Below, in pieces: positions 26,859 to 35,486 of a DNA stretch of 64,000 nucleotides. Both the position numbers and the translations under genes were made by a program. Each line of letters opens with the position of its first letter. Positions within the stretch are counted from its first letter, which is position 1. The notes under the pieces were generated by a model. That model made no database searches, was not told where the DNA came from, and saw nothing but the letters and a program-made list of their open reading frames with translations. This DNA comes from Eisenibacter elegans DSM 3317 (GTDB lineage: Bacteria; Bacteroidota; Bacteroidia; Cytophagales; Microscillaceae). The stretch covers positions 248,001-312,000 of the forward strand of contig NZ_AUMD01000012.1 of NCBI RefSeq assembly GCF_000430505.1, given 5' to 3'.

Positions 26859-28985
26859 ATGCAAAACTCTTGGCGATTTTTTTTCCTCTTTTATCTACTG
26901 CTCTGGAGCGGTTGGGAGCAGGGTTATGCGCAAAACAAAGCGCTTGATAGCCTGCAAGGTGTGTTGGCGCAGCTGAAAGAAGATACTAGCCGCGTGCGCA
27001 CCCTGAACCTGCTCAGCCAACAATACCAAGAAACCAATGCGCTGGAGGCGCTCCGCTATGCCGAACAAGCCCTAAAACTAGGCCAAAAGCTACGCTTTGT
27101 ACACGGCGAAGCACAGGCCAATGTCAATCTAGGATGGATTTACTACCGACGCAATATCCTTGAAAAAGCGATAGAGTATACACAGGCTGCCTTAGCACAA
27201 AGCATCTCTTTAGGAGACCTGCTTTTGGAGGCGCAAGTACTGACCAACCTAGGGGCGCTCTACAACGAACAAGGGAATTACAAAAAATCGCTTGATTATT
27301 TCGACAAATCACTGGGAATTTTCCAAAAACTCAACCATCACCAAGGCGTAGGCCGATGCCTCAACAACTTGGCATTTACGCACTTCAAAGCCAAACAATA
27401 TACCCTAGCTGCCGACTTTGTGCGGCGCTCACTCAGGCACAATACTGACAATGCTTACTACCGCGCCTTTGCGCTGCGTACCCAAGGGGATATTGCCTAT
27501 GCCCAACAACAATACACTCCTGCTATTGAGGCTTGGAAAGCAACACTAACCCTAGCCGACAGCATACAAAATAACAGCCTTAAAGCAGCAACACTGAACC
27601 GTATGGCAGAGGTGTATATTGCACAAAGCCAAGAAAACAAAGCTGTCAATGTGTTACAAATGGCGGTAGCCCTCGGCCAACAGTTTGGGTATCGGGCTGA
27701 GCTACGGCAAACTTATGCGCTACTGGCCAAAACTTATAAACAACAAGGCAATTATGAACAGGGACTGGCGTGGCAAGAGCGATTTTTTGCCCTACACGAC
27801 TCTATTTTTAATGAGAAAAATGCTGAGAAAATAAATACATTAGCAGCCTTGTTTGAGAATGAGCAGAAGGAAAAAGAAATCTTATTGCTTAAAACACAGG
27901 CCAATGAACAGGACAAGAAAAATCAGCAGCGAGGATGGCTGCTGCTAGCTACGCTGTTGTTGGTGGCTTTTGTAAGTACTATCGCCTTGCTGACACAACG
28001 CAGCCGCCAAAAACTACAAAAGATAAATGCTTCTTTGACCAAGGCCAAGGATGAAATCACCGAAAAAAACGAGGAAATAAACCAACAGAAAGAAGAACTG
28101 GTGCAGACGCTGGAGCTGATAGAACAACAGCGGGTAGATTTGTTGAGAAAGAACGAAGATGTACTCGCCTCTATCAACTATGCTCTCCAAATACAACAGG
28201 CAGTACTACCTACCGAACAAGAGTTTGCACAAGCTTTTGGCAAGGAGGGGTACTTTATATTCTATAAGCCACGTGATATTGTATCAGGAGACTTTTATTT
28301 TCTGGAAAATATCCAACAACAAGATACCAACATTACGCTCTTGGCCGTTGCTGATTGTACAGGACACGGAGTGCCCGGAGCCTTTATGAGTATGATTGGT
28401 TCCCAAATCTTGACCGAAACCGTTGGCAAGGAGCATATCGTTGACCCGGCTGCGGTGCTCAACAGCCTCCAAAGCCGCATTCGTCAAGCGCTACACCAAG
28501 AGCGGAGCCTCTCACGCGACGGAATGGATATTTGTATCGTTACTTGCTACCAACGGGAGGATTATCTGCGCATTGATTTTGCCGGAGCGATGAACCCCTT
28601 GTTTGTCATCCGCCAAGAGGGCAAATTAGAAAAAATACGCCCTGACCGGATGCCTATTGGCGGTGGAGTGCACTACAACCCCGTACCCTATCAGACACAA
28701 ACGCTCTACGAAGGAACGGCACAAGCCCTTGCCCAAGAACCCATTACACTTTACCTCTGTACAGATGGATACCAAGACCAGTTTGGCGGCACAGCCAAAC
28801 GCCGTCTAATGATGACAGGGCTCAAAAGCCTACTCGAAAGTATCGCGCTATGGCCTTTGCCATCCCAAAAACAAAAGCTAGAACAACACCTCCAACAATG
28901 GCGCGCTCAAGGGCAAGAACCTCAAATAGACGACATCACCATCGTAGGAGTAAATTTTGGTGGCACAGCCAATAGGATACATTGA
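26859..28985 (+). CDS. TPR-containing SpoIIE-family (PP2C-type) protein phosphatase
   Basis: From ATG 26859 (a TTG codon stands just before) the 708-residue product has a signal peptide ending GYAQ, about seven tetratricopeptide repeats (30-330), one transmembrane helix (about 360-378), a coiled coil (380-445) and a cytoplasmic SpoIIE/PP2C domain (about 470-700; RDIVSGDFYF, VADCTGHGVPGAFMSMIG, LYLCTDGYQDQ with metal-binding Asp residues). Such proteins sense the periplasm by TPRs and remove phosphate from Ser/Thr of an anti-sigma-antagonist or other target. No STAS or anti-sigma kinase gene is adjacent, so the target is unknown. Confidence 0.9.
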   Translation: MQNSWRFFFLFYLLLWSGWEQGYAQNKALDSLQGVLAQLKEDTSRVRTLNLLSQQYQETNALEALRYAEQALKLGQKLRFVHGEAQANVNLGWIYYRRNILEKAIEYTQAALAQSISLGDLLLEAQVLTNLGALYNEQGNYKKSLDYFDKSLGIFQKLNHHQGVGRCLNNLAFTHFKAKQYTLAADFVRRSLRHNTDNAYYRAFALRTQGDIAYAQQQYTPAIEAWKATLTLADSIQNNSLKAATLNRMAEVYIAQSQENKAVNVLQMAVALGQQFGYRAELRQTYALLAKTYKQQGNYEQGLAWQERFFALHDSIFNEKNAEKINTLAALFENEQKEKEILLLKTQANEQDKKNQQRGWLLLATLLLVAFVSTIALLTQRSRQKLQKINASLTKAKDEITEKNEEINQQKEELVQTLELIEQQRVDLLRKNEDVLASINYALQIQQAVLPTEQEFAQAFGKEGYFIFYKPRDIVSGDFYFLENIQQQDTNITLLAVADCTGHGVPGAFMSMIGSQILTETVGKEHIVDPAAVLNSLQSRIRQALHQERSLSRDGMDICIVTCYQREDYLRIDFAGAMNPLFVIRQEGKLEKIRPDRMPIGGGVHYNPVPYQTQTLYEGTAQALAQEPITLYLCTDGYQDQFGGTAKRRLMMTGLKSLLESIALWPLPSQKQKLEQHLQQWRAQGQEPQIDDITIVGVNFGGTANRIH

Positions 28986-29130
28986 GCGGCCTCCAGCAGT
29001 CATCAAGGCCATCAATAACGGTATTCGACGGGCAAGGCAAACTTTATCACAACCCAAGGTGTTTAAACACGTAAGAACTCTCAGAAGTACCGATAGTTAA
29101 AAACGGTATTGCTTCAGCTAGAAAATATTT

Positions 29131-30897
29131 ATGTTAGATAAAGAAACACGCAGCGATAAAAAAATCCTAGATTGGAAAACGCTCAAACGCCTTTGGGTAT
29201 TCGTAAAAGCCTACATTGGCTATTTTTACCTCCTTACCTTTCTGACGATTACGATTGCCTTTTTGGGGCCTCTACGCCCCTTTCTGGTACAATATACTAT
29301 CGATACATATGTGTTTGCCGGAGACTATGACGGGCTTTGGCGAATGACCTTGTTAATGTTTGGATTGTTGTTTGCCCAAACAGGCTTACAGTATTACCAT
29401 ACTTGGCTTTCGGGGTGGTTGGGGCAGACGATTGTCAAAGACATTCGCATCGCCCTCTATGAGCATATCCTGAGCCTCAAGCTCAAATTTTATGACAATA
29501 CGCCCATTGGCCGCTTGGTTACGCGGGTAGTATCAGACATCGAAACACTCTCCAATGTGTTTACAGAGGGTATTTCGGCGATGTTGGCCGATATTTTACA
29601 GATATTCTTCATCCTTGCGTTGATGTTTTACATTGACTGGCAGCTGACCCTTATCAGTTTGTCAATGCTGCCGCTGATGTTACTCAGTACGTATATCTTC
29701 AAAGAACGCATCAAAGTAGCTTTTGACGAGGTGCGGGCTGCTGTCTCTAATCTCAACTCCTTTGTACAAGAGCACATTACCGGGATGAATATCGTGCAGA
29801 TATTCAATGCCGAAGCCGTAGAGCAGAAGAAATTTGCCGAAATCAACCGCGAACACCGCCGCTCCAACCTCAAGTCGGTGCTCTATTATTCGGTCTACTT
29901 TCCGGTGGCCGAGGTTATCAGTGCGGGTGGCACAGGGCTGCTGGTATGGTATGGAGCGCGTGGGGTACTGCACGAAACCGTTACGCTCGGTACACTCATC
30001 GCCTTTATTATGTATATCGCCTTATTTTTCAGGCCTATACGGATGATAGCCGACCGCTTCAATACCTTACAGCTGGGTGTAGTCAGCACTGACCGTATTC
30101 TCAAGCTCCTTGATAGCACCGAACACATAGCCAACAACGGCAACTATATCCCCGAAAAGCTCCAGGGCGATATCCAGTTCAAAGACGTGTGGTTTGCCTA
30201 TGAGGGCGAAAACTATGTGCTCAAAAATATTAATTTCGAAGTAGCTCAAGGCCAGACCGTGGCCTTGGTAGGAGCTACCGGCTCGGGTAAGTCTACTATC
30301 ATCAACCTGCTGAGCCGCTTCTATGAGCTCAGCAAGGGTGATATCATCATCGATGAGGTTTCGGTCAAAGACTATGAGCTGACCCAACTACGGCGCAAAA
30401 TCGGCGTAGTACTCCAAGATGTGTTCCTCTTTTCGGACAGCATCCACAACAACATCACCTTAGGTAACCCCGACATCAGCCGCGAGCAAGTCATCGAAGC
30501 GGCCAAGCTCGTAGGCGCAGACAAGTTCATCGAGCGCCTGCCCGACGGCTACGATTACAATGTGATGGAGCGGGGCGCTACTCTATCAGTAGGCCAGCGC
30601 CAGCTCATCTCCTTTGTGCGGGCGATGGTCTACAATCCTACAGTGATTGTGTTGGATGAAGCCACCTCTTCGGTAGATACCGAAACGGAAGAGATGATTC
30701 AGGAAGCTATCGAAAAAATTATGAAAGGACGCACAGCGATTGTGATTGCCCACCGCCTTAGCACCATTCAAAAAGCGCATAAAATATTGGTGCTCGATAA
30801 GGGTGAAATCAAGGAAAGTGGCACACACGAGGCGCTCTTGGCTCAGGGCGGTTATTATACCCAACTACACGCGATGCAGTACAAAGAGGTTGTCTAG
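29131..30897 (+). CDS. ABC exporter, fused membrane and ATPase domains (MsbA/multidrug type)
   Basis: The 588-residue half-transporter has six transmembrane helices (about 25-320) and a nucleotide-binding domain with Walker A GATGSGKST (381-389), Q-loop VVLQDVFLFSD, signature LSVGQRQ, Walker B VIVLDEATSSVD and the H-loop IAHRLS. The signature has Val where LSGGQ has its first Gly, which is tolerated in some exporters. It would act as a homodimer or with a second half elsewhere, exporting lipid or drug. It stands alone; the next gene is dut. Confidence 0.92.
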   Translation: MLDKETRSDKKILDWKTLKRLWVFVKAYIGYFYLLTFLTITIAFLGPLRPFLVQYTIDTYVFAGDYDGLWRMTLLMFGLLFAQTGLQYYHTWLSGWLGQTIVKDIRIALYEHILSLKLKFYDNTPIGRLVTRVVSDIETLSNVFTEGISAMLADILQIFFILALMFYIDWQLTLISLSMLPLMLLSTYIFKERIKVAFDEVRAAVSNLNSFVQEHITGMNIVQIFNAEAVEQKKFAEINREHRRSNLKSVLYYSVYFPVAEVISAGGTGLLVWYGARGVLHETVTLGTLIAFIMYIALFFRPIRMIADRFNTLQLGVVSTDRILKLLDSTEHIANNGNYIPEKLQGDIQFKDVWFAYEGENYVLKNINFEVAQGQTVALVGATGSGKSTIINLLSRFYELSKGDIIIDEVSVKDYELTQLRRKIGVVLQDVFLFSDSIHNNITLGNPDISREQVIEAAKLVGADKFIERLPDGYDYNVMERGATLSVGQRQLISFVRAMVYNPTVIVLDEATSSVDTETEEMIQEAIEKIMKGRTAIVIAHRLSTIQKAHKILVLDKGEIKESGTHEALLAQGGYYTQLHAMQYKEVV

Positions 30898-30910
30898 TCG
30901 ACGTACTCCT

Positions 30911-30935
30911 AAAGCCCGAGGGGTGGGAGGGCTTT
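30911..30935 (+). terminator. Weak hairpin after the ABC exporter gene
   Basis: AAAGCCC (30911-30917) pairs with GGGCTTT (30929-30935) around an 11-base loop, 13 bases after the stop codon. No uridine run follows, so termination may be weak, or the hairpin may protect the 3' end. Confidence 0.35.
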
Positions 30936-31019
30936 GTCGAATAGTTGCGATTACTTTTGAAAACCTTTAACTTGCAGGCATTCTTAGCAGCGAACAATTC
31001 TGTACCGAAACGCTTTTAT

Positions 31020-31451
31020 ATGCCTACTGCAAGCATCATCAATCAATCTCCTTATCCACTGCCCCAATATGCCACTCCGGGGGCTTCGGGGATGGATATT
31101 CGCGCCCATCTCGACAAGCCCTTGGAAATCCCCCCCTTGGGGCGGGTACTGATTCCTACCGGCATTCGTATAGCCCTGCCCGAAGGATATGAGGCGCAGG
31201 TACGCCCACGTAGCGGCCTGTGCGCCAAGCGTGGCTTGATGGCTTTTTTGGGTACGATAGACCAAGACTACCGGGGCGAAATTTTTATTTCTCTCATCAA
31301 CCTGTCACCCGAAGCGCAAAGCATCGAGCCGGGCGAGCGCGTGGCGCAGCTTGTCGTTGCTCCTTATACCCAAGTTGCTTGGGAGGCCGCCGATGCCCTA
31401 CCCGATACCTTGCGTGGAGCGCAAGGCTTTGGTAGTACTGGAAGCCACTAA
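31020..31451 (+). CDS. dut: dUTP diphosphatase
   Basis: dUTPase hydrolyses dUTP to dUMP, keeping uracil out of DNA. From ATG 31020 the protein has 143 residues, the usual size. Motif 1 GASGMDIRA, motif 2 RPRSGLCAKRG, motif 3 GTIDQDYRGEI, motif 4 RVAQLVV and motif 5 RGAQGFGSTG are present. The frame is open upstream to 30945, but a -7-like TACTTTTG at 30952-30959 lies inside that extension. Between RGL and GTID the protein has three residues (MAF then L) where most dUTPases have a longer LTVLN-P loop, about two residues fewer, an oddity near the active site. Confidence 0.92.
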   Translation: MPTASIINQSPYPLPQYATPGASGMDIRAHLDKPLEIPPLGRVLIPTGIRIALPEGYEAQVRPRSGLCAKRGLMAFLGTIDQDYRGEIFISLINLSPEAQSIEPGERVAQLVVAPYTQVAWEAADALPDTLRGAQGFGSTGSH

Positions 31452-31454
31452 AAC

Positions 31455-31520
31455 TGATTCCAAGATGGATTTGATATTCTGGATTCTCAATGATTTTTAG
31501 AACATCAATTTTACAAACCA
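31455..31520 (-). repeat. Family B dispersed repeat, copy B5
   Basis: Read on the minus strand: GATGTTCTAAAAATCATTGA, GAATCCAGAATATCAAATCC and ATCTTGGAATCAG, in the same order as B2 and B4. Orientation is opposite to the flanking dut and nucleotidyltransferase genes. Similarity is clear in the AAAATCnTTGA and CAAATCC...CTTGG parts but weaker between them. Confidence 0.45.
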
Positions 31521-31570
31521 ACTGCCATTGAGTATATATCACTGCCAATCAAAAACCGAACTCAACTGAT

Positions 31571-32584
31571 ATGCGTATCATCATCCCTATGGCCGGAATG
31601 GGCAAGCGTATGCGCCCCCATACCCTGACCCTCCCCAAGCCGCTAGTGCCTATTGCCGGCAAACCAATTGTACACCGACTGGTAGAAGACATTGTCAAAG
31701 TATGTGACCAACCCGTCAGCGACATTGCCTTTATCATCAAAGAAAGCTTTGGAGCAGAAGTAGAAGCACAGCTTAAGGCCATTGCGCAAGCCTCTGGCGC
31801 TACCGGGCATATCTACTACCAAGAGGAAGCCCTCGGAACAGCGCACGCCATTATGTGTGCCGCCGAGCAGTTGGAGGGCAATGTAGTAGTGGCTTTTGCC
31901 GATACGCTCTTCAAAGCAGATTTCAAGATGGATAGCAGCGCCGAAGCCGTTATTTGGGTACAGCGCGTAGACGATCCCAGCGCCTTTGGGGTAGTACAGC
32001 TCAATGAGCAAAACCAAATCACGGCCTTTGTCGAAAAGCCCGCTACCTTCGTATCCGATTTGGCCATCATCGGCATTTATTACTTCAAAGATGGGGCCTA
32101 TCTCCGCAATGAGCTGCAATACCTACTCGACAACAACATTCAAGACCGAGGCGAATACCAAATCACGGATGCCCTCAAGCATATGCAGCAAAAAGGAACC
32201 GCTTTTCTGCCCGGCCAAATCAGTGAGTGGCTTGACTGTGGCAACAAAGACGCTACTGTGTATACCAACCAACGCTATCTCGAATACCTCCACGCCGACA
32301 AAGTGCCGACAGTGGCGGCCTCGGCCACGATTACTAACAGTGTGATTGTACAGCCGGTATACATTGGCGAAGGTGTTGTGATTGAAAACAGCGTGGTAGG
32401 CCCTCATGTCTCCATCGGCGACCATAGTCGGGTCAGCTATAGTGTCATTACCAATAGCATTGTACAGACCCATACCCAACTACAGCGTGTGCAGCTCGAC
32501 AACTCTATGGTAGGCAACCACGCCCAGTACCAAGGGCGCGCACAAAGCCTAAGCCTAGGAGACTATAATACATTAGAGGATTAG
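31571..32584 (+). CDS. Sugar nucleotidyltransferase with left-handed beta-helix tail
   Basis: The 337 residues hold an N-terminal NTP_transferase fold (PMAGMGKRMRPHTLTLPKPL, the nucleotide-binding loop and Lys, residues 5-25; FADTLFKAD with the metal Asp near 115; GIYYFKDG near 175) and a C-terminal hexapeptide-repeat helix (about 245-335). It probably makes an NDP-sugar, for example a dTDP- or GDP-hexose, for surface polysaccharide. The order dut, nucleotidyltransferase, TPR protein, DUF4292 is conserved in many Bacteroidota. The exact sugar cannot be told. Confidence 0.88.
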   Translation: MRIIIPMAGMGKRMRPHTLTLPKPLVPIAGKPIVHRLVEDIVKVCDQPVSDIAFIIKESFGAEVEAQLKAIAQASGATGHIYYQEEALGTAHAIMCAAEQLEGNVVVAFADTLFKADFKMDSSAEAVIWVQRVDDPSAFGVVQLNEQNQITAFVEKPATFVSDLAIIGIYYFKDGAYLRNELQYLLDNNIQDRGEYQITDALKHMQQKGTAFLPGQISEWLDCGNKDATVYTNQRYLEYLHADKVPTVAASATITNSVIVQPVYIGEGVVIENSVVGPHVSIGDHSRVSYSVITNSIVQTHTQLQRVQLDNSMVGNHAQYQGRAQSLSLGDYNTLED

Positions 32585-32687
32585 TGGCGGTGCTGTAGTT
32601 TGGGCGCTGACGCTGCCAAATGGAAAAGACAGACTCAATATCTTTGAAAGACAAAGTGTTGGGGCTTCTCAGAATCCCTCCCATTGC

Positions 32688-32707
32688 CCCGAAGCCTTGG
32701 CTTCGGG
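32688..32707. repeat. Perfect palindrome in the 288-base gap before the TPR gene
   Basis: CCCGAAGCC and GGCTTCGGG face each other with a TT centre. There is no T-run, so it is not a standard terminator. The rest of the gap (32585-32872) holds a TATCTTTG -7-like box at 32639-32646, a 70-codon frame with no family resemblance, and a direct repeat TTTGGGCAAA near 32840-32865. Confidence 0.5.
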
Positions 32708-32872
32708 CTACCTCTCTGACAATATCTGGTGAGCCCTTCAATCAAATGAATCTCAACATATTTGGACTAAGAAAGCGCAAGACTAAGGAAACCGTAGCAC
32801 CTTATGATAAAGATGACGAAAATTGCGCATAACTGCTTTTTGGGCAAACTCCCTTTGGGCAAATAGCGTTGT

Positions 32873-34660
32873 ATGAATGAATCCACCTACTCGAAAAACG
32901 CATTGTGTATGATGATGTATCAACAGCTATTTCGTGGCATTGTGCTTGGGCTACTCCTTTGTTTGGGGCAAGCCGAGACGCTATTGGCACAGCGCAAACA
33001 ACAAACCAACCCTGTAGAGAAGAAAAACAGTCGGCGAGCGCAGGGAGGCGGGGTTGAAGCAGGCTATTACCTGATAGAAGGGATGAAGCACTATGCGCTT
33101 GAAGATTATCTATCGGCGCTCAAGCAGTTTCAAACTGCGCTAGAGTTTGACAATAGCTCTTCGGGCATCTATCACCGTATCGCTATTTGCCAAGAGCGCC
33201 TATCCAATTTGCCTGCCGCCCTCGAAGCTGCCCAAAAGGCACTTGACCTTGACGGCAGCAACAAACACCTGTATCTGCATTTGGCACAACTCTACGAAGA
33301 GCAACGCAACTACGAACAGGCTGCCAAGGTATATGAAACCCTCATAGCCACAGTGCCCGAACAAGAGAAGTACTACCTCGATGCAGCCAATGCGTATCTT
33401 TTTCAGAAAAAATACAAAGAAGCGCTGCGTGTGTATACCCTTTTAGAGACAAAATGGGGACTACAGGAAGAGATTATACAACGTAAGCAACGACTATATC
33501 TCCTGACAGACCAAGTAGACAAGGCCATAGACGAGGGAAACCGGCTGCTGGAGCAGTTTCCGGGCAATGCGGATTACCTGCTGGCGCAGGCCGAGTTGAT
33601 GTTGGCCAATGGACGTATCCACCAAGCGCTACCGTTGTTGGAAGAGGCCATCGCCTTGGATAGCAATATTGACCCACGCCTGTATGCGGTATTGGCCGAT
33701 GCTTACCGCCAAAAAGATGACAATGGCAAGGCCTTTCAGTACTTGAGTAAGACCTTAGAGACCAATGACCTCAGCACGGACGAAAAAATAGACTTGCTGC
33801 TCAAACATTTCCCGTTTGATACGCCCGAAGAAGCTGGAGAACCAGTGTTTCAAATCATTCAGAGCCTAGCCAAAGCAGAGCCACAACACGCCCGCTTGCA
33901 GGCACTGTATGCAGATGTGCTGTACCGCAAACGAGATTTGCCGCAGGCTGCCCAATATTATGCGCTGGCACTGTCGCAAAATCCAGACCACCAAAAAATG
34001 TGGGAGCGCCTGCTCCAAATCCATACCCAACTGTTGCAGGCCGATAGTCTGCTGCACTATAGCGAGCTGGCTTTGGAGCTTTATCCCAATGTGGCTAGTT
34101 TTTGGATTTATCAGGGGATTGCGCAAGGAATGCTCCAAGACTATGACCAAGCCCAGCTCACGCTCGAAGAAGCGCGCCGTCTAGCCTTCGACAATCAAGC
34201 CCTGCTCAATGAGTGCGGCATCCGTTTGGGAGATGTTTATGCCGCTCAAAAGGACTACAAAGCTGCCTTTGCGGCTTATCAAGGAGTGCTGGATCAGACA
34301 CCAGACTACGCGCCGGCGCTGTATCGCTACAGCATAGAGCTAATCAAACAGAAAACCAACCTGCCACTAGCCCGCCAGATGACAGAGCGCCTAGTGAAAC
34401 AACACCCACAAGAGCCGCAGTATCTCTATGCCTATGCCCAAGCCCTCTACCAAAGCAAAGATTATAAAAATGCACGTATACAACTCGAAAAAGCCTTGGT
34501 GCTCAGCAGTGAAGGCTATCTGCTAGAAAGCTACGGCGATGTGCTCTTCAAGTTGGGCAACAAAGAGCAGGCGCTAGAGCAATGGAAACAAGCCCAAAAA
34601 CGCGGATATCAGTCCGAAAATCTCGAAAAGAAAATCAATACCCAATCCTTATATGAATAA
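32873..34660 (+). CDS. Secreted tetratricopeptide-repeat protein
   Basis: The 595 residues consist of a signal peptide and about 13 TPR units spread over 60-590 (for example YLIEGMKHYALEDYLSALKQF, YLHLAQLYEEQRNYEQAAKVY). It likely scaffolds envelope proteins in the periplasm. The order TPR protein then DUF4292 lipoprotein then wall-related gene is conserved in Bacteroidota, so a link to cell-wall or outer-membrane assembly is plausible. The true start may be the ATG at 32909, which gives a more typical signal peptide (MMMYQQLFRGIVLGLLL). The last 8 bases overlap the DUF4292 gene. Confidence 0.87.
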   Translation: MNESTYSKNALCMMMYQQLFRGIVLGLLLCLGQAETLLAQRKQQTNPVEKKNSRRAQGGGVEAGYYLIEGMKHYALEDYLSALKQFQTALEFDNSSSGIYHRIAICQERLSNLPAALEAAQKALDLDGSNKHLYLHLAQLYEEQRNYEQAAKVYETLIATVPEQEKYYLDAANAYLFQKKYKEALRVYTLLETKWGLQEEIIQRKQRLYLLTDQVDKAIDEGNRLLEQFPGNADYLLAQAELMLANGRIHQALPLLEEAIALDSNIDPRLYAVLADAYRQKDDNGKAFQYLSKTLETNDLSTDEKIDLLLKHFPFDTPEEAGEPVFQIIQSLAKAEPQHARLQALYADVLYRKRDLPQAAQYYALALSQNPDHQKMWERLLQIHTQLLQADSLLHYSELALELYPNVASFWIYQGIAQGMLQDYDQAQLTLEEARRLAFDNQALLNECGIRLGDVYAAQKDYKAAFAAYQGVLDQTPDYAPALYRYSIELIKQKTNLPLARQMTERLVKQHPQEPQYLYAYAQALYQSKDYKNARIQLEKALVLSSEGYLLESYGDVLFKLGNKEQALEQWKQAQKRGYQSENLEKKINTQSLYE

Positions 34661-35429
34661 TGTGACTGTGCGCCCGATGTTGCGTACGTATGTAACGGCT
34701 GCCCTGCTGCTGCTAGGGCTTATTTCTTGTAAACCAACTAAAAAAATGGCCGGCGGAAGCCATATCCCTGGTGATGTTGTCCATAGTTTGCCGCAGCCTT
34801 TTTTGGATAGCAAACTCAAAATCCAACTCAAAAATAGCGAACAAAGCAATAGCGCCCGTGCCAAGCTGCGCCTACAAAAAGATGCAGTTATTTGGGCATC
34901 ATTGACCAATAGCACCGGAATAGAAGGCTTACGGACACTCATACGCCCCGATTCGGCCTTTGTGATTGATAGGCTCAAGAAAAAATATGAAGCTCTCGCC
35001 GTAAAAGATTTTTCTAAACAACTAGGCTTTGCCGTAGACTATGCGATGTTGCAGGCCATTTTGTTGGGAGAGTTGGCCATCGCCCCTGATGGTAATGACC
35101 AATACCATCGAGAAGACACACACGATGTGTTGTACCAAGACTACGGCCAATTGCAAATCAAAAATTTTATCAATCCAGAAACAAAACGGATTGAGAAAGT
35201 TCAAATTACGGACAAGGAAGGCGAGGAGCAGGTACTCTTGACTTATACGGACTTTCAGGCGGTCGAAAACTTTCTATTTCCACACCAAACCCTGATAGAA
35301 ATACACTATTACAACAAAGAAGAGCGCCGCTACGAAGACCTCAGCATCAGCCTAGAACATACAAAGGTCGTCTTGAGCAAAGAACCGCTGAGTTTTCCTT
35401 TTAGCCCACCGGCGCGCTTTGAAGACTAG
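34653..35429 (+). CDS. DUF4292 lipoprotein
   Basis: The 258-residue product has a lipobox LGLISC (Cys26) and the DUF4292 features: a Lys/Ser/Arg-rich opening, AKLRLQKDAVIWASLTNSTGIEGLR near 70, then a beta-strand-rich domain resembling LolA/LolB-type half barrels (LIRPDSAFVIDRLKKKY, LTYTDFQ). A role in lipoprotein or lipid handling is an inference from the fold. It is coupled by an 8-base overlap to the TPR gene. A later in-frame ATG (Met9) is possible and keeps the lipobox. Confidence 0.85.
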   Translation: MNNVTVRPMLRTYVTAALLLLGLISCKPTKKMAGGSHIPGDVVHSLPQPFLDSKLKIQLKNSEQSNSARAKLRLQKDAVIWASLTNSTGIEGLRTLIRPDSAFVIDRLKKKYEALAVKDFSKQLGFAVDYAMLQAILLGELAIAPDGNDQYHREDTHDVLYQDYGQLQIKNFINPETKRIEKVQITDKEGEEQVLLTYTDFQAVENFLFPHQTLIEIHYYNKEERRYEDLSISLEHTKVVLSKEPLSFPFSPPARFED

Positions 35430-35451
35430 TTGAAAAAAAACTGTATCTTTA
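35418..35451 (+). promoter_or_regulatory. Promoter-like pair at the end of the DUF4292 gene
   Basis: TTTG (35418-35421) and TATCTTTA (35444-35451) are spaced by 22 bases, partly inside the DUF4292 3' end. The start would give a leader of about 30 bases to ATG 35487, supporting that start for the next gene. Confidence 0.4.
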
Positions 35452-35486
35452 CGCCCATTAGGCGCTCATACTCACACCTATCAACA

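Noticed and set aside
32620-32832. 70-codon frame before the TPR gene
   Set aside because: Spans the perfect palindrome, low complexity at the C-terminus, no family match; kept only as part of the gap description.
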